A stretch of 64,000 nucleotides of DNA. Source: Tenacibaculum sp. 190524A05c. GTDB lineage: Bacteria; Bacteroidota; Bacteroidia; Flavobacteriales; Flavobacteriaceae. The DNA lies in contig NZ_OZ038523.1 of assembly GCF_964036595.1 (NCBI RefSeq), forward strand, positions 2,734,501 to 2,798,500, in the 5' to 3' direction. Positions 1 through 9,025 of the stretch are shown here, piece by piece. The position numbers and the translations under genes are program-made. Each line of letters opens with the position of its first letter. The first letter of the stretch is position 1. The notes beneath the pieces are model-generated. The model made no database searches. It saw only the letters and a list, made by a program, of their open reading frames with translations, and was not told the origin of the DNA.

Positions 1-242
1 GTTACTCTATTTTTAGTAGAAATAGAATGTTCGGAAATATGATTGGTAAAGGATACACAGTAAAATCTGCCATGTTAGAAATGAATATGGTAGCAGAAGG
101 ATATTACGCAACCAAAAGTGCCTATAACATCAATAAAGAAAACGGTGCAAAAACGCCAATAATTGATGCAGTATATGCAATATTATACGGAAAAAAAGAG
201 GCGAAAGATGTGTTCGAGAAATTGACTAATCTATTAGACTAA
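1..242 (+). CDS. gpsA: NAD(P)-dependent glycerol-3-phosphate dehydrogenase, C-terminal fragment
   Basis: The gene is cut by the left edge; the frame is open from base 3 and ends at the stop at 240-242, leaving about 79 residues. The piece contains the family's conserved segment around FSRNR..GNMIGKGYTV and the helix AEGYYATK, typical of the C-terminal all-helical domain of GpsA, which binds the substrate. The enzyme reduces dihydroxyacetone phosphate to sn-glycerol 3-phosphate for phospholipid synthesis in the cytosol. An apparent ATG at 27 lies inside the conserved motif and is not the start. Confidence 0.9.
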   Translation, partial: YSIFSRNRMFGNMIGKGYTVKSAMLEMNMVAEGYYATKSAYNINKENGAKTPIIDAVYAILYGKKEAKDVFEKLTNLLD

Positions 243-468
243 TACGTTTACAGTTAAAAGTATAAAAACCCTTCAAATAATACTTTAATTGATACCCAAA
301 CGACCTCTAACGCCTATAAGTTTTAATTTTCGTAAAACTCGGGGCAAATGTAAGTTAAAATGAAAAACTAACAACATATAAAGGTTATTAAATTTTTTAT
401 TAAAAGTTAAATAAAAATTAACAACTTTTTATATTTTTACAACAAATAGTATATTTTTAAACATCCAA
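243..468. other. intergenic stretch without recognised gene
   Basis: Very AT-rich spacer between gpsA and the ACT-like gene. No ORF of convincing size and no tRNA-like cloverleaf. A TAttTTTA box near 431-438 could be the promoter -7 element for the gene at 469. Confidence 0.3.
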
Positions 469-1128
469 ATGAAAACAATTCAAGAAGCTGTTGAAATTAC
501 TATCAGAAAAACCCCTTTCATTGAAGAAGCTCTTAACGAAAAACTTATCAATGTTTCATCATTAGCTAGGGTGATTTTACCTGAAGTAGCACAGCAATTA
601 AAGAAAGAAGTAAAAGTTGGCGCCGTTATGATGGCAATCAACCGACTGTCCCCAGTAAACGAACTTCGAATCCGAAAAAACATTAAAAAATTAGCATTAA
701 ATCTAGGAGACGTAATTGTACGTTCTGATTTATGCGATTTTACTTTTAAAAACACTCCCACTTTATTTAAAAGAATCGCAAAAATATTAGATAAAGCTTC
801 TGAAAATAACGACTTATTCTTAACTATCTCCCAAGGAATTTTTGAAACAAATATTGTTGCAAGTGTTATTTTACAGCCGTTTATCGTAGAAATTTTTGAG
901 AAGGAAATTTTAATTAATAATGTAACAGATTTAGCTTCGATAACAATTAAGTTACCGAAAGAGAATTTGGAGCAATCGGGTATTTACTATTTTATTTTAA
1001 AACAATTTGCTTGGGCTAATATTGCAGTACAGGAAGTTATTTCTACTACACATGAAATGACAATTGTTGTAAAAGAGTCTGACGTGAATGAGACATTTGG
1101 TATTTTAATGGATTTAAAGCTGAATTAA
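469..1128 (+). CDS. conserved ACT-like protein of unknown function
   Basis: A 219-residue cytosolic protein without signal peptide or membrane segment. The N-terminal part (about 1-90) is helical and resembles an HTH-type or helical regulatory domain. Residues about 140-219 alternate strands and helices in the way ACT domains do (stretches SITIKLP, IAVQEVIST, MTIVVKESD). Flavobacteria have a conserved gene of this type that is often called a hypothetical or aspartate-kinase-like regulatory protein; no kinase domain is present here. It is followed after four bases by an MFS exporter, so the two are probably cotranscribed. A ligand cannot be named. Confidence 0.55.
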   Translation: MKTIQEAVEITIRKTPFIEEALNEKLINVSSLARVILPEVAQQLKKEVKVGAVMMAINRLSPVNELRIRKNIKKLALNLGDVIVRSDLCDFTFKNTPTLFKRIAKILDKASENNDLFLTISQGIFETNIVASVILQPFIVEIFEKEILINNVTDLASITIKLPKENLEQSGIYYFILKQFAWANIAVQEVISTTHEMTIVVKESDVNETFGILMDLKLN

Positions 1129-1132
1129 GCTT

Positions 1133-2395
1133 ATGAACAAAATCGATCCTTATGCTTCGCTGAGGTATAAAGAATTCAATATATTCTTACTCGTCCGTTT
1201 TCTATTGATATTTGCGTGGTCGATGCAATTTATAATCATAGAATGGCAAGTATATTCTATAACAAAAGATCCTTGGAGTTTAGGGTTAATCGGCGCGTTT
1301 GAATTTCTTCCTGCATTTTCAATGGCTTTATTTGCGGGTCATATTGTAGATCAAAGAGAGAAGCGAAATTTACTAGCACTTTGTATTGGATTATTCTCTC
1401 TAATTAGCTTTGGATTATACTTTTTAACCAACCCCGATTTTGTTGTCAATTGGAGTGAAAATAGTGTGTTGTATTCTATTTACGCTCTGGTTTTCTTCGG
1501 AGGTTTTTTACGTTCGTTTTTTGGTCCAACAATTTTTTCTTTAATAGCGTTAATTGTACCGAAAAAATTATATCCAAATGCCGCAACTTGGAGTAGTTCT
1601 ACTTGGCAAATTGCCTCAGTTTTAGGTCCAGCTTTTGCTGGATTTACCATTTATAAAATTGGAGTGAATCTTTCACTTTGTATCGTATTTGGATTAGTAA
1701 TACTTTCATTTTTAATGGTTTTTCTAATTAAAAAGAAACCAATTATGAATCCTAAAAAGAATGAACCAGTAAGTAAAAGTTTAAAAGAAGGAATTTCATT
1801 TGTATTTAAAACTAAAGCTATTTTAGGTGCAATTACATTGGATATGATTTCTGTTCTATTTGGTGGAGCTATTGCATTATTACCTGTTTTTGCGCAAGAC
1901 ATATTAGAAGTAGGTTCAAAAGGTTTTGGAGTATTGAGAGCTGCCCCTGCAGTTGGAGCTTTTTTAACCATGTTAATAACAGCATACATTCCAGTTAGTA
2001 AAAATGCCGGAATAAAATTACTCGGGGCTATTTTTGGGTTTGGAATATGTATTATCGTATTTGGATTATCTAAAATATTCTGGGTATCCTTATTAGCGTT
2101 GTTTTTTAGTGGTGTAACAGATGGAGTTTCTATGGTTATTAGACAAACAATTTTACAATTAAAAACTCCAGATCATATGCGTGGAAGAGTTGCATCTGTA
2201 AACTCTATGTTCGTTGGATCTTCAAATGAATTAGGAGCTTTAGAAAGCGGAATTACTGCAAAGCTTATGGGAACTGTAACTGCTGTAGTTTTTGGAGGAA
2301 CAATGACCTTAATAACAGTTTTAACTACTGGAATTTTAAATCCTACACTACGAAAATTAGATTTGACTGAAGATTTTGAAAATCATGAGAAATAA
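1133..2395 (+). CDS. MFS transporter, EntS-like exporter family
   Basis: A 420-residue integral membrane protein with about eleven or twelve hydrophobic segments starting near residue 15. The segment around residues 345-375 (RGRVASVN..FVGSSNELG) is characteristic of the MFS branch that includes the enterobactin exporter EntS and related drug exporters. It probably moves a small molecule outward using the proton gradient; the substrate cannot be deduced. The start is four bases after the upstream ACT-like gene, and an intrinsic terminator follows the stop at once. Confidence 0.8.
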   Translation: MNKIDPYASLRYKEFNIFLLVRFLLIFAWSMQFIIIEWQVYSITKDPWSLGLIGAFEFLPAFSMALFAGHIVDQREKRNLLALCIGLFSLISFGLYFLTNPDFVVNWSENSVLYSIYALVFFGGFLRSFFGPTIFSLIALIVPKKLYPNAATWSSSTWQIASVLGPAFAGFTIYKIGVNLSLCIVFGLVILSFLMVFLIKKKPIMNPKKNEPVSKSLKEGISFVFKTKAILGAITLDMISVLFGGAIALLPVFAQDILEVGSKGFGVLRAAPAVGAFLTMLITAYIPVSKNAGIKLLGAIFGFGICIIVFGLSKIFWVSLLALFFSGVTDGVSMVIRQTILQLKTPDHMRGRVASVNSMFVGSSNELGALESGITAKLMGTVTAVVFGGTMTLITVLTTGILNPTLRKLDLTEDFENHEK

Positions 2396-2426
2396 AAAAG
2401 AATCCATTACGGATTCTTTTCTTTTT
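2394..2426. terminator. bidirectional intrinsic terminator
   Basis: Stem of ten bases (2396-2405 with 2411-2420), five-base loop, A-run on the left and T-run on the right. It can serve both the plus-strand MFS gene and the convergent minus-strand YHS gene. Confidence 0.85.
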
Positions 2427-2436
2427 ATATAAACGG

Positions 2437-2880
2437 CTATTTAACTAAACTCGACCAATTTTTATCAGCTTTCATTTTAAGTTCTTCTGGGTTTTCATCT
2501 AACCACAATTTCAAGGTATTGGTTCCCCAAGAATTATAGAATAGGTATAATTTACCATCTCTAATTTCAAAAGTTTTAGGATTTATTCCAACTTTTTCAC
2601 CTTTTACTCCAATAGCATAGGCACAATATCCGCCATATTGAGGAATATATTTTGTTGGATTTGCTTTGAAAGTGTTTAAGTTTTCTTGTGTTGAAAACCG
2701 GAAAGTAACATCATCATATGTATAAGATAACTTCTTACTTCCTTTTACAGCTTTGTTTGAAAAGTATGCTACAACGTCATATCCATTTGCAACAGCTCCT
2801 TTTTTAGTATTGTAATTTTCCTTTTGTGAGAAAGCGGTAAGGGAAATGAATAAAATAGCGATAGTAAAAATGCGATTCAT
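2437..2880 (-). CDS. exported YHS domain-containing protein
   Basis: 147 residues with a Sec signal peptide (about 1-18, ending LTAFSQ). The mature part is a YHS-type domain: GYDVVAYF near residues 32-40, then a segment resembling the heavy-metal-associated YHS fold (FRFSTQENLNTFKANPTKYIPQ split by variable residues) and YGGYCAYA near 84. Homologues are small periplasmic or outer proteins, often found near metal or redox genes. Function unknown, possibly metal binding. Monocistronic, convergent with the MFS gene. Confidence 0.8.
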   Translation of the reverse strand: MNRIFTIAILFISLTAFSQKENYNTKKGAVANGYDVVAYFSNKAVKGSKKLSYTYDDVTFRFSTQENLNTFKANPTKYIPQYGGYCAYAIGVKGEKVGINPKTFEIRDGKLYLFYNSWGTNTLKLWLDENPEELKMKADKNWSSLVK

Positions 2881-2922
2881 AAGTAATAAATTTTCAAAGT
2901 AGTCGAAGGATACTATGAAAAT

Positions 2923-3897
2923 TTACAATACCATTAAGTTACAACCTCTAATATCTGAATTATCAAACCTACCAATAATCTCAAAAGAATTATCAGCATG
3001 TACTTTTCCTAAATCTTGAGTAGCAATAAACGAACAAGAGTTGTAATTGGCTAAATCTATAACATTTATTCCTCCAGTTTTTCCTTTAGTTTGAATTGAT
3101 AATGGATCTTCGGTATCTCTTGTTAAAATCTTCATCCAGGGCGGACAAGCAAAAATTCCGTTTCCATTAGAATATCCTTGACTCAATAACTCAGTCATAC
3201 CATATTCAGAGTGAATATTTTCAACTCCAAAACCATCAGAAAGTAATTGATGAAGCTCAGTTCTAATCAATTCTTTTCTTCTTCCTTTCATTCCTCCAGT
3301 TTCCATTATAATGGTATTTTTAAGGTTGAAAGAATGTTGTTCTACCATATCAAGCAAAGCAAAAGAAACACCGATTAAAAGCACCTTTTTACCACTGCTG
3401 TCTAATAAAGATAATTTATTGGCAAGTTCATCAAGATTATTAAGGTAAAACCCACTTTCTTCATGATTTGATTTTTGAATTAAATCATCAACCATATATA
3501 CCAAAGAAGAACCTTTTCTTTCTAAATAATTAGGAAGTAAAGCAAGGATAATATAATCATCAATATCACCATAAAAATGTTGAAAACCCTTGATATAACT
3601 TTCTTGATAAAGAGAAATATCAGTAACATAATGTTTACTCGTTACAGATCCTGTAGTTCCAGAGCTTGAGAATACTTCTTCAACCTCTTTCAAGGAAGAA
3701 ATTACCTTTTTAGATTTGAAAAACTGAATTGGTAAAAACGGAATTTCTTCAATATCCTTTACATCACTAGGATGTACATATAGTAAATCACAAAAAGATC
3801 GATATACAGGATTATGTTCAAACTGATGTTTAAAAACCTGTAACACAACTTCTTTAAATTCTTGCTCTGTTTGTATGTTAAAAATGGAGTTTTTCAT
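2923..3897 (-). CDS. LuxE-like acyl-protein synthetase / adenylate-forming enzyme
   Basis: About 324 residues from the preferred ATG at 3897; an in-frame ATG at 3930 adds eleven hydrophobic residues not expected for this cytosolic family. The P-loop-like motif SSSGTTG sits about residue 80, and EYGMTELLSQ about residue 235 corresponds to the A5-like motif of adenylate-forming enzymes. The LuxE family activates fatty acids as acyl-AMP and holds them as a thioester; in flavobacteria the gene stands alone without lux genes, and its substrate is not established. The C-terminal GRFDNSDIRGCNLMVL region matches this family. Confidence 0.75.
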   Translation of the reverse strand: MKNSIFNIQTEQEFKEVVLQVFKHQFEHNPVYRSFCDLLYVHPSDVKDIEEIPFLPIQFFKSKKVISSLKEVEEVFSSSGTTGSVTSKHYVTDISLYQESYIKGFQHFYGDIDDYIILALLPNYLERKGSSLVYMVDDLIQKSNHEESGFYLNNLDELANKLSLLDSSGKKVLLIGVSFALLDMVEQHSFNLKNTIIMETGGMKGRRKELIRTELHQLLSDGFGVENIHSEYGMTELLSQGYSNGNGIFACPPWMKILTRDTEDPLSIQTKGKTGGINVIDLANYNSCSFIATQDLGKVHADNSFEIIGRFDNSDIRGCNLMVL

Positions 3898-3979
3898 TTT
3901 CAAGAACAAAAATAATAGTATTTCACGCAACCCTTCGATAAAAATTACATCTTATCTATAAACACCAAAAAGTTTAGCC

Positions 3980-4678
3980 ATGAGAACTGTATTAAAACTT
4001 ATCTGTTTCGCACTTATTCTGGGGGCTTGTAACAAAGATGAAGAGATAAAAGAAACCTGTTTGGTTGATAATCCACTTGAGGAATTATTCTGGTTGAAAC
4101 AGATTAAAACTGGCCTTGAACAATCTGCTGCTGCAGGGAAAGCAGAAATTTATGAATACACATACAAACAACAACGTGTTTTTAGTGTGAATTCATGTGT
4201 AGGTTGTAGTGATTCTAAAACTGATGTTTACAATTGTGGAGGAAATATAATGTGTGAATTTGGAGGAATAGCCGGGTTAAATACTTGTCCAGATTTTGAT
4301 TCTCAAGCAACACATAAAAAATTACTTTGGAAAAATCATGATCAGCCCATAATTGACAAAGATGTGTATGACAATACAACAACAGATAATTATTCTATTA
4401 CAAATATTGAACTGAATGACGATACTTTAAAAATTAGTATTTCATTTAGTGGATGTTCACCAGATTCAGATAGAATTTATCTTGTAGATTCTGAGTCTGT
4501 TTTAGAATCTACCCCACCTCAACGTCTTTTAAAACTTGAGTTTTTTAAAGAAGAATCTTGTTTGGCCGCGTTTAATAGAATATTAGAATTTAACATTAAT
4601 AATTTACAAGTTTCTTCAATTAACGAGTTGAATTTATCAATTGAAGGTTGGAATAATAACATTACATATCAATATTAA
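3980..4678 (+). CDS. cysteine-rich lipoprotein, DUF6970-like N-terminal region
   Basis: 232 residues with a lipoprotein signal peptide (lipobox LILGAC, Cys16). The region to about residue 115 has the pattern NPLEEL.WL..., SCVGCSD...VYNCGG and CEFGGIAGLNTCPDF, which I associate with the Bacteroidetes family DUF6970; the rest is unassigned. It is the first gene of a run with a second lipoprotein (12-bp gap), a sigma factor and an anti-sigma-like protein, so it may be an envelope component or sensor for that sigma factor. Confidence 0.65.
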   Translation: MRTVLKLICFALILGACNKDEEIKETCLVDNPLEELFWLKQIKTGLEQSAAAGKAEIYEYTYKQQRVFSVNSCVGCSDSKTDVYNCGGNIMCEFGGIAGLNTCPDFDSQATHKKLLWKNHDQPIIDKDVYDNTTTDNYSITNIELNDDTLKISISFSGCSPDSDRIYLVDSESVLESTPPQRLLKLEFFKEESCLAAFNRILEFNINNLQVSSINELNLSIEGWNNNITYQY

Positions 4679-4690
4679 AAAGTACAGAAA

Positions 4691-5386
4691 ATGAAAAGAA
4701 TTTTAGCCATTTTAACCGTAGTATTAACCATCTCATCTTGTTCAGTTACAGATGAAGATATAAGCTTTGATCCAAAAGACCTTTTATCGGGAAATTGGAC
4801 GTTTGAGTATTCCAATAATGGAGAAACAGTTTTTAAAAGAACTAATACATTACCAAATGAAAAATATGGAGTATCGTTTTTTAGAGATGGTAAATTTATA
4901 GAAAGAACATCGGGTTGGTGTGGTACTCCTCCATTAGTTTTTTCTGATCTTCAAGGAACTTATCAATTAGAGAAAACCTTGATAAAAGTTAATATTGAAG
5001 GTTTTCCAGGAAATTATCATTGGAGAATAATTTCACTAACAAATAAAGAATTAGTTATTACGTATGATAGCGCAGATCAAGAAACAGATCTTCAAGAATT
5101 GATGGATTTATTTAACGAAATTTATGCAATGGCAACGAGCGAATCATGCCAAGATGCTAATGATTGGTCGTTCACTGCTTACGGATCAAAAGCGTGTGGT
5201 GGACCTCAAGGTTATTTGACATATCCAAATTCAATTAATGTAAATTTATTCTTAGAAAAAGTTGCAGCTTACACTCAAAAGGAAAAAGAATATAATATTA
5301 AATGGGATGTAATTTCAACATGTGATTTACCAGCTCAACCAAATGGTGTCAAGTGTGAAAATGATTTACCAGTTTTAACGTATTAA
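4691..5386 (+). CDS. putative lipoprotein of unknown function
   Basis: 231 residues; signal peptide with lipobox ending in Cys17 (TISSC). Residues 30-115 (GNWTFEYS..., FFRDGKF, GTYQLE, WRIISLTNKELVITY) have the strand pattern of lipocalin-like lipoproteins common in Bacteroidetes. Four or more further cysteines suggest disulfides. It lies between the upstream lipoprotein and the sigma factor gene, whose likely start is ten bases after this stop, so translation of the two may be coupled. Confidence 0.6.
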   Translation: MKRILAILTVVLTISSCSVTDEDISFDPKDLLSGNWTFEYSNNGETVFKRTNTLPNEKYGVSFFRDGKFIERTSGWCGTPPLVFSDLQGTYQLEKTLIKVNIEGFPGNYHWRIISLTNKELVITYDSADQETDLQELMDLFNEIYAMATSESCQDANDWSFTAYGSKACGGPQGYLTYPNSINVNLFLEKVAAYTQKEKEYNIKWDVISTCDLPAQPNGVKCENDLPVLTY

Positions 5387-5396
5387 GAAGACGAAG

Positions 5397-5933
5397 ATTA
5401 ATATACAAGAACTCATACAAAAGTGTAAGGAGAATAACTTACAAGCACAATCTCAAGTTTACCAGCTTTTTGCTGGTAAACTCTTTGCGTTGAGTTTAAA
5501 GTATTCAAGAAATCAGCAAGATGCAGAAGATGTATTGCAGGATAGTTTTTTAACAGCATTCAACAAAATACATCAATACAATTTTAAAGGTTCTTTTGAA
5601 GGATGGTTAAAACGAATTGTAATTAATACAGCGCTTCAGAAATACAGAAAGGAGCCATCGTTGTATTTGGTAAAAGAAGAGACAATTTCAGAGGAAGATG
5701 TAGATTTTGATGAAAGTAGTCTCGGAGTTCATGATTTGTTAGAGATGATTCAATGTTTACCAGACCGATATAGATTAGTGTTTAACTTATATGTTCTTGA
5801 TAGTTTTTCGCATAAAGAAATTGCGGAAATGTTGAATATTTCTATCGGAACATCAAAATCTAATTTGTCTAGAGCAAAGCAAATACTGAAGAAGTCAATA
5901 GAAAATCGAAAGGAAAAATTAGAAAAGGCATAA
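5397..5933 (+). CDS. ECF-type RNA polymerase sigma factor with a probable ATT start
   Basis: Sigma-70 region 2 (YSRNQQDAEDVLQDSFL) and region 4 (LPDRYRLVFNLYVLDSFSHKEIAEML) are clear. The frame has no ATG, GTG or TTG before the TTG at 5490, which would delete the start of region 2. Upstream, the frame is open back to 5379 and encodes the typical family N-terminus NIQELIQKCKENN..., so the natural start is best placed at an ATT codon (5397) just downstream of the previous stop, giving about 178 residues. It directs RNA polymerase to an envelope-related regulon. The stop overlaps the next ATG (TAATG), indicating translational coupling with its probable anti-sigma partner. Confidence 0.85.
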   Translation: MNIQELIQKCKENNLQAQSQVYQLFAGKLFALSLKYSRNQQDAEDVLQDSFLTAFNKIHQYNFKGSFEGWLKRIVINTALQKYRKEPSLYLVKEETISEEDVDFDESSLGVHDLLEMIQCLPDRYRLVFNLYVLDSFSHKEIAEMLNISIGTSKSNLSRAKQILKKSIENRKEKLEKA

Positions 5934-7237
5934 TGATGGAAGACAAAAAAATAGAAAGATTATTTCAAGAAAAACTAAAGGATTTTGAGATGCAGCCTTC
6001 TCCTCTAGTTTGGGAAAATATTGAAAGTAACTTAACAAAAAAGAAGAAAAGAAGAATTCTTCCTATTTGGTGGTTTACAAGTGGAATTGCATCTATGATT
6101 GTGATTGGATTATTACTTTTTCCAAAAGCTGAAAATGTAGATGAAAACATTCCTTTTGAAACTAAAGAAACCATAAAAAAACAGAATGAAAACACAAACA
6201 TAGTTACGAATCAAAACAATCAAATAAAAGAACTAAATACAACACCAAAATCCGCGGAAGACAACATCATAAAACAAAAAAACACACCTGTTGTAGTTCA
6301 ACAAAAAGAAGAATTAGTGGTTTCTAACAAAATTGCTACACAAAAGAAAAACCCATTAAAATCAGCCTTAACTGTGAAGGGTTTCAAAGCTGACGGAAAA
6401 ATTGCTATGAAAAATGTTTTATATGATGAATTGAATCTAAAAACAAAGGAAAGAGAATTAGAAAAGAAGGATTTCATTGCTGAAGTGAGTAAGGAAAACG
6501 AAAAGAAAGAAGATCAATCAAATAATTCTAAATGGAGTGTTTCTCCTGTTTTTGGAATTTTAACTTCTCAGTCGTTCACAAAAACTTCAGCAATAGATTC
6601 TAAACTTAGTCAAAACGAAATTAGCAATCCTGGAACCATTGCTTATGGAGTTAATTTCGCTTATCAATTGAGCGATAAGTTGTCTATTAAATCTGGTTTA
6701 CAAGTTCAAAATATGAGTTATGATACCGAGAATGTCGGGATAGTTGCTAGCTCAGTAATTTCAAACAATTTAGAAAACATTAGTTTTAATAATGGTAGTA
6801 ATTTTCTGTACATAAATGCTACTGATGCGGAAAGTGTTTCATCTTTAGATTTATCATCTTCTAACAGTTTACAAGAAGCTACTTTAACTCAAGATTTAAA
6901 TTATATTGAGTTTCCGTTAGAATTGAAATATCAAGTTTTTAGTTCGGGAACAATTCAAACGAGCATTATTTCTGGATTTAGCACATTGTTTTTAACTAAG
7001 AATAATATTTCTGCTCAGTCTGCCACATTTAGTGAAAACATAGGTGAGGCAAATAACTTAAATTCAATAAACTTTAGCGCAAATTTAGGTTTGGATGTAG
7101 AGTTTAATATAACCAGAAAAATGAGACTAAATATTAACCCAATGTTTAAGTCTCAATTAAATACCTTTTCGGAAAACCCAACTAATTTCCGTCCATATAT
7201 CTTAGGCGTGTATTCAGGTTTGAGGTATAGTTTTTAA
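5933..7237 (+). CDS. membrane protein with anti-sigma-like N-terminus and outer-membrane beta-barrel-like C-terminus
   Basis: 434 residues. Residues 1-40 are charged and include SPLVWENIE, a motif typical of proteins paired with flavobacterial ECF sigma factors. A single membrane helix lies at about 45-65 (PIWWFTSGIASMIVIGLLLF), followed by a low-complexity Lys/Asn/Gln linker to about 200, and then a porin-like strand pattern (SVSPVFGIL, YGVNFAYQL, LSIKSGLQV, LEFPLELKYQV, final GLRYSF). Likely topology is cytosolic N-terminus, inner-membrane helix and periplasmic C-terminus. It overlaps the sigma gene by one base and is a plausible antagonist of it. Confidence 0.7.
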   Translation: MMEDKKIERLFQEKLKDFEMQPSPLVWENIESNLTKKKKRRILPIWWFTSGIASMIVIGLLLFPKAENVDENIPFETKETIKKQNENTNIVTNQNNQIKELNTTPKSAEDNIIKQKNTPVVVQQKEELVVSNKIATQKKNPLKSALTVKGFKADGKIAMKNVLYDELNLKTKERELEKKDFIAEVSKENEKKEDQSNNSKWSVSPVFGILTSQSFTKTSAIDSKLSQNEISNPGTIAYGVNFAYQLSDKLSIKSGLQVQNMSYDTENVGIVASSVISNNLENISFNNGSNFLYINATDAESVSSLDLSSSNSLQEATLTQDLNYIEFPLELKYQVFSSGTIQTSIISGFSTLFLTKNNISAQSATFSENIGEANNLNSINFSANLGLDVEFNITRKMRLNINPMFKSQLNTFSENPTNFRPYILGVYSGLRYSF

Positions 7238-7312
7238 ATGAATAAAATTTGCGAACTATTTGTTTCAATTTCAGTTTTAGAGTAACTTTTCAACAAATTT
7301 GAATAAACAGTT

Positions 7313-7828
7313 ATGGCTTTAAGTGTAAGAGAAATAGAATTAAGAGATATCGATCTACTTTTAGATTATTGGTATAATTCAAGTGAAGAACATTTCTTGA
7401 AAATGGGCGCTGATATACATAAACTTCCAAAGAGAAATGAATTTCATTCGATCCTTGAAGAACAAATAAAAACTCCAATTCAAGAGAGAAAGTCTTATGC
7501 ATTAATCTGGGAAGAAAATGGTATACAAATAGGTCATACAAATGCAAATAGTATACTTTTTGGAAAAGAAGCATTTATGCATTTACATGTTTGGAATACC
7601 ACTAATCGAAGAAAAGGATCAGGTGTTGAATTAGTTAAAAAATCACTGCCGTTTTATTTTAAAAACTTGCAGATTGAAACACTATTTTGCCAACCTTACG
7701 CGCTAAATCCAGCACCAAATAAGACGCTAGAAAAAGTAGGTTTTGAGTTTGTTAAGGAGTACGTTACTATTCCAGGATCCATAAATTTTGAACAAAAAGT
7801 GAACCTATGGAAAATGACACGTAAATAG
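7313..7828 (+). CDS. GNAT family N-acetyltransferase
   Basis: 171 residues with the GNAT fold: N-terminal VREIELRDIDLLLDYW, central IGHTNANSI strand, and an acetyl-CoA loop near RRKGSGVELVKKSL (about 103-116), followed by the conserved NPAPNKTLEKVGFE. The RimJ/RimL-type ending suggests an amino-group substrate on a protein or small molecule, but none can be named. Single gene between the sigma operon and the convergent isoaspartyl peptidase. Confidence 0.75.
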   Translation: MALSVREIELRDIDLLLDYWYNSSEEHFLKMGADIHKLPKRNEFHSILEEQIKTPIQERKSYALIWEENGIQIGHTNANSILFGKEAFMHLHVWNTTNRRKGSGVELVKKSLPFYFKNLQIETLFCQPYALNPAPNKTLEKVGFEFVKEYVTIPGSINFEQKVNLWKMTRK

Positions 7829-7868
7829 TTTATTTCATCTTAAATTTACTTCAGAATAAATGTAAAAT

Positions 7869-8918
7869 TTAGTCTTTATAGATTTTTACATCAACTTCAC
7901 CTTTAGCATTCATAGATGCTCTATACATTCCAGCAGTATTAAATTCAAATACCATATTTCCATTTTTGTCAACGGCAATAATTCCTCCTGTTCCACCTAG
8001 TTTGGTAAGTTTATTTTGAATCACTTCTCTAGCAGCTTCTTTTAAAGATAAACCTTTGTAATCCATCAAAGCAGAAATATCATGAGCAACTTGAGCTCGA
8101 ATAAAATATTCTCCCCAACCTGTTGATGAAACTCCACAAGTGGCGTTATTAGCATAAGTTCCAGAACCAATTATAGGAGCATCACCAATACGATTCCAAC
8201 GCTTATTTGTCATCCCTCCTGTTGAGGTTCCTGCAGTAATATTTCCATCTTTATCTAAAGCAACACAACCAACAGTTCCAAATTTAGAATCTTTGATTAT
8301 AGGATCATAAAAAGCCGATTTTCCATCGTGATCTAATTCAGCTTTCATTTTTTCCTTTACGCGTTGTAATGAGTTAAATCTATTTTCGGTAAAAAAGTAT
8401 TTAGGATCAACAATTTCTACTCCTTGTTCTTTTGCAAATACTGAAGCTCCTTTACCAGATAGCATTACATGTTCAGAATTTTCCATTACTTTTCTCGCAA
8501 GAGTAATCGGGTTTTTAATATCAGTAACACCTGCTACAGATCCAGCATTTAAATCACTTCCAGTCATTATTGAAGCATCCAATTCGTTAGTTTCTTCATG
8601 AGTAAAAACAGCACCTTTTCCTGCGTTAAACAGTGGTGAATTTTCTAAAACATGAATGGTTTGCTCGACAGCATCAATACTTTTTCCTCCATTTTTTAAG
8701 ATGTTATATCCAACTTTAATAGCTTCTTCAAGCTTTTGTTTATAAGCTGCTTCTTTTTCTGGAGTCATATTTTTCTTTAAAATGGTTCCAGCTCCGCCAT
8801 GAATAACCAGAGCGAACTCATTAATTTTCTGTTCTTTAACAGGTTTAGTAGTAGATTTAGTAGCACAACTAAACAGTACAAATGCTAGTATAAATAGAGA
8901 AGGAAAGTAAGTCTTCAT
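7869..8918 (-). CDS. isoaspartyl peptidase / L-asparaginase, secreted lipoprotein form
   Basis: About 349 residues from the ATG at 8918, which opens a lipoprotein signal peptide with lipobox FSC; the ATG at 8939 would add seven residues. Ntn-hydrolase family of plant-type asparaginases: HGGAGTI near the N-terminus, FNAGKGAVFT, ELDASIM, and the autocleavage site GTVGCVAL whose Thr becomes the nucleophile, followed by AGTSTGGMTNKRWNRIGD. It hydrolyses isoaspartyl dipeptides and asparagine, here probably in the periplasm. All key residues are present. Confidence 0.88.
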   Translation of the reverse strand: MKTYFPSLFILAFVLFSCATKSTTKPVKEQKINEFALVIHGGAGTILKKNMTPEKEAAYKQKLEEAIKVGYNILKNGGKSIDAVEQTIHVLENSPLFNAGKGAVFTHEETNELDASIMTGSDLNAGSVAGVTDIKNPITLARKVMENSEHVMLSGKGASVFAKEQGVEIVDPKYFFTENRFNSLQRVKEKMKAELDHDGKSAFYDPIIKDSKFGTVGCVALDKDGNITAGTSTGGMTNKRWNRIGDAPIIGSGTYANNATCGVSSTGWGEYFIRAQVAHDISALMDYKGLSLKEAAREVIQNKLTKLGGTGGIIAVDKNGNMVFEFNTAGMYRASMNAKGEVDVKIYKD

Positions 8919-9025
8919 AAAAAGTTTAATTTTAAACAAAAAACATATGATTTGTTTAATTTATTAATTTAGAAATATTTGTAAATTTGACTTTTCAATT
9001 TAAACAACTAAAACGTAAATACAAA

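Noticed and set aside
243-468. Possible tRNA or sRNA after gpsA
   Set aside because: No cloverleaf, no terminator-like hairpin with T-run and no repeated copy elsewhere in the window.
7311-7574. 87-residue ORF antisense to the GNAT gene at 7313
   Set aside because: Shadow of a clearly coding frame, rich in Leu, Phe and His as expected for antisense of AT-rich coding DNA.
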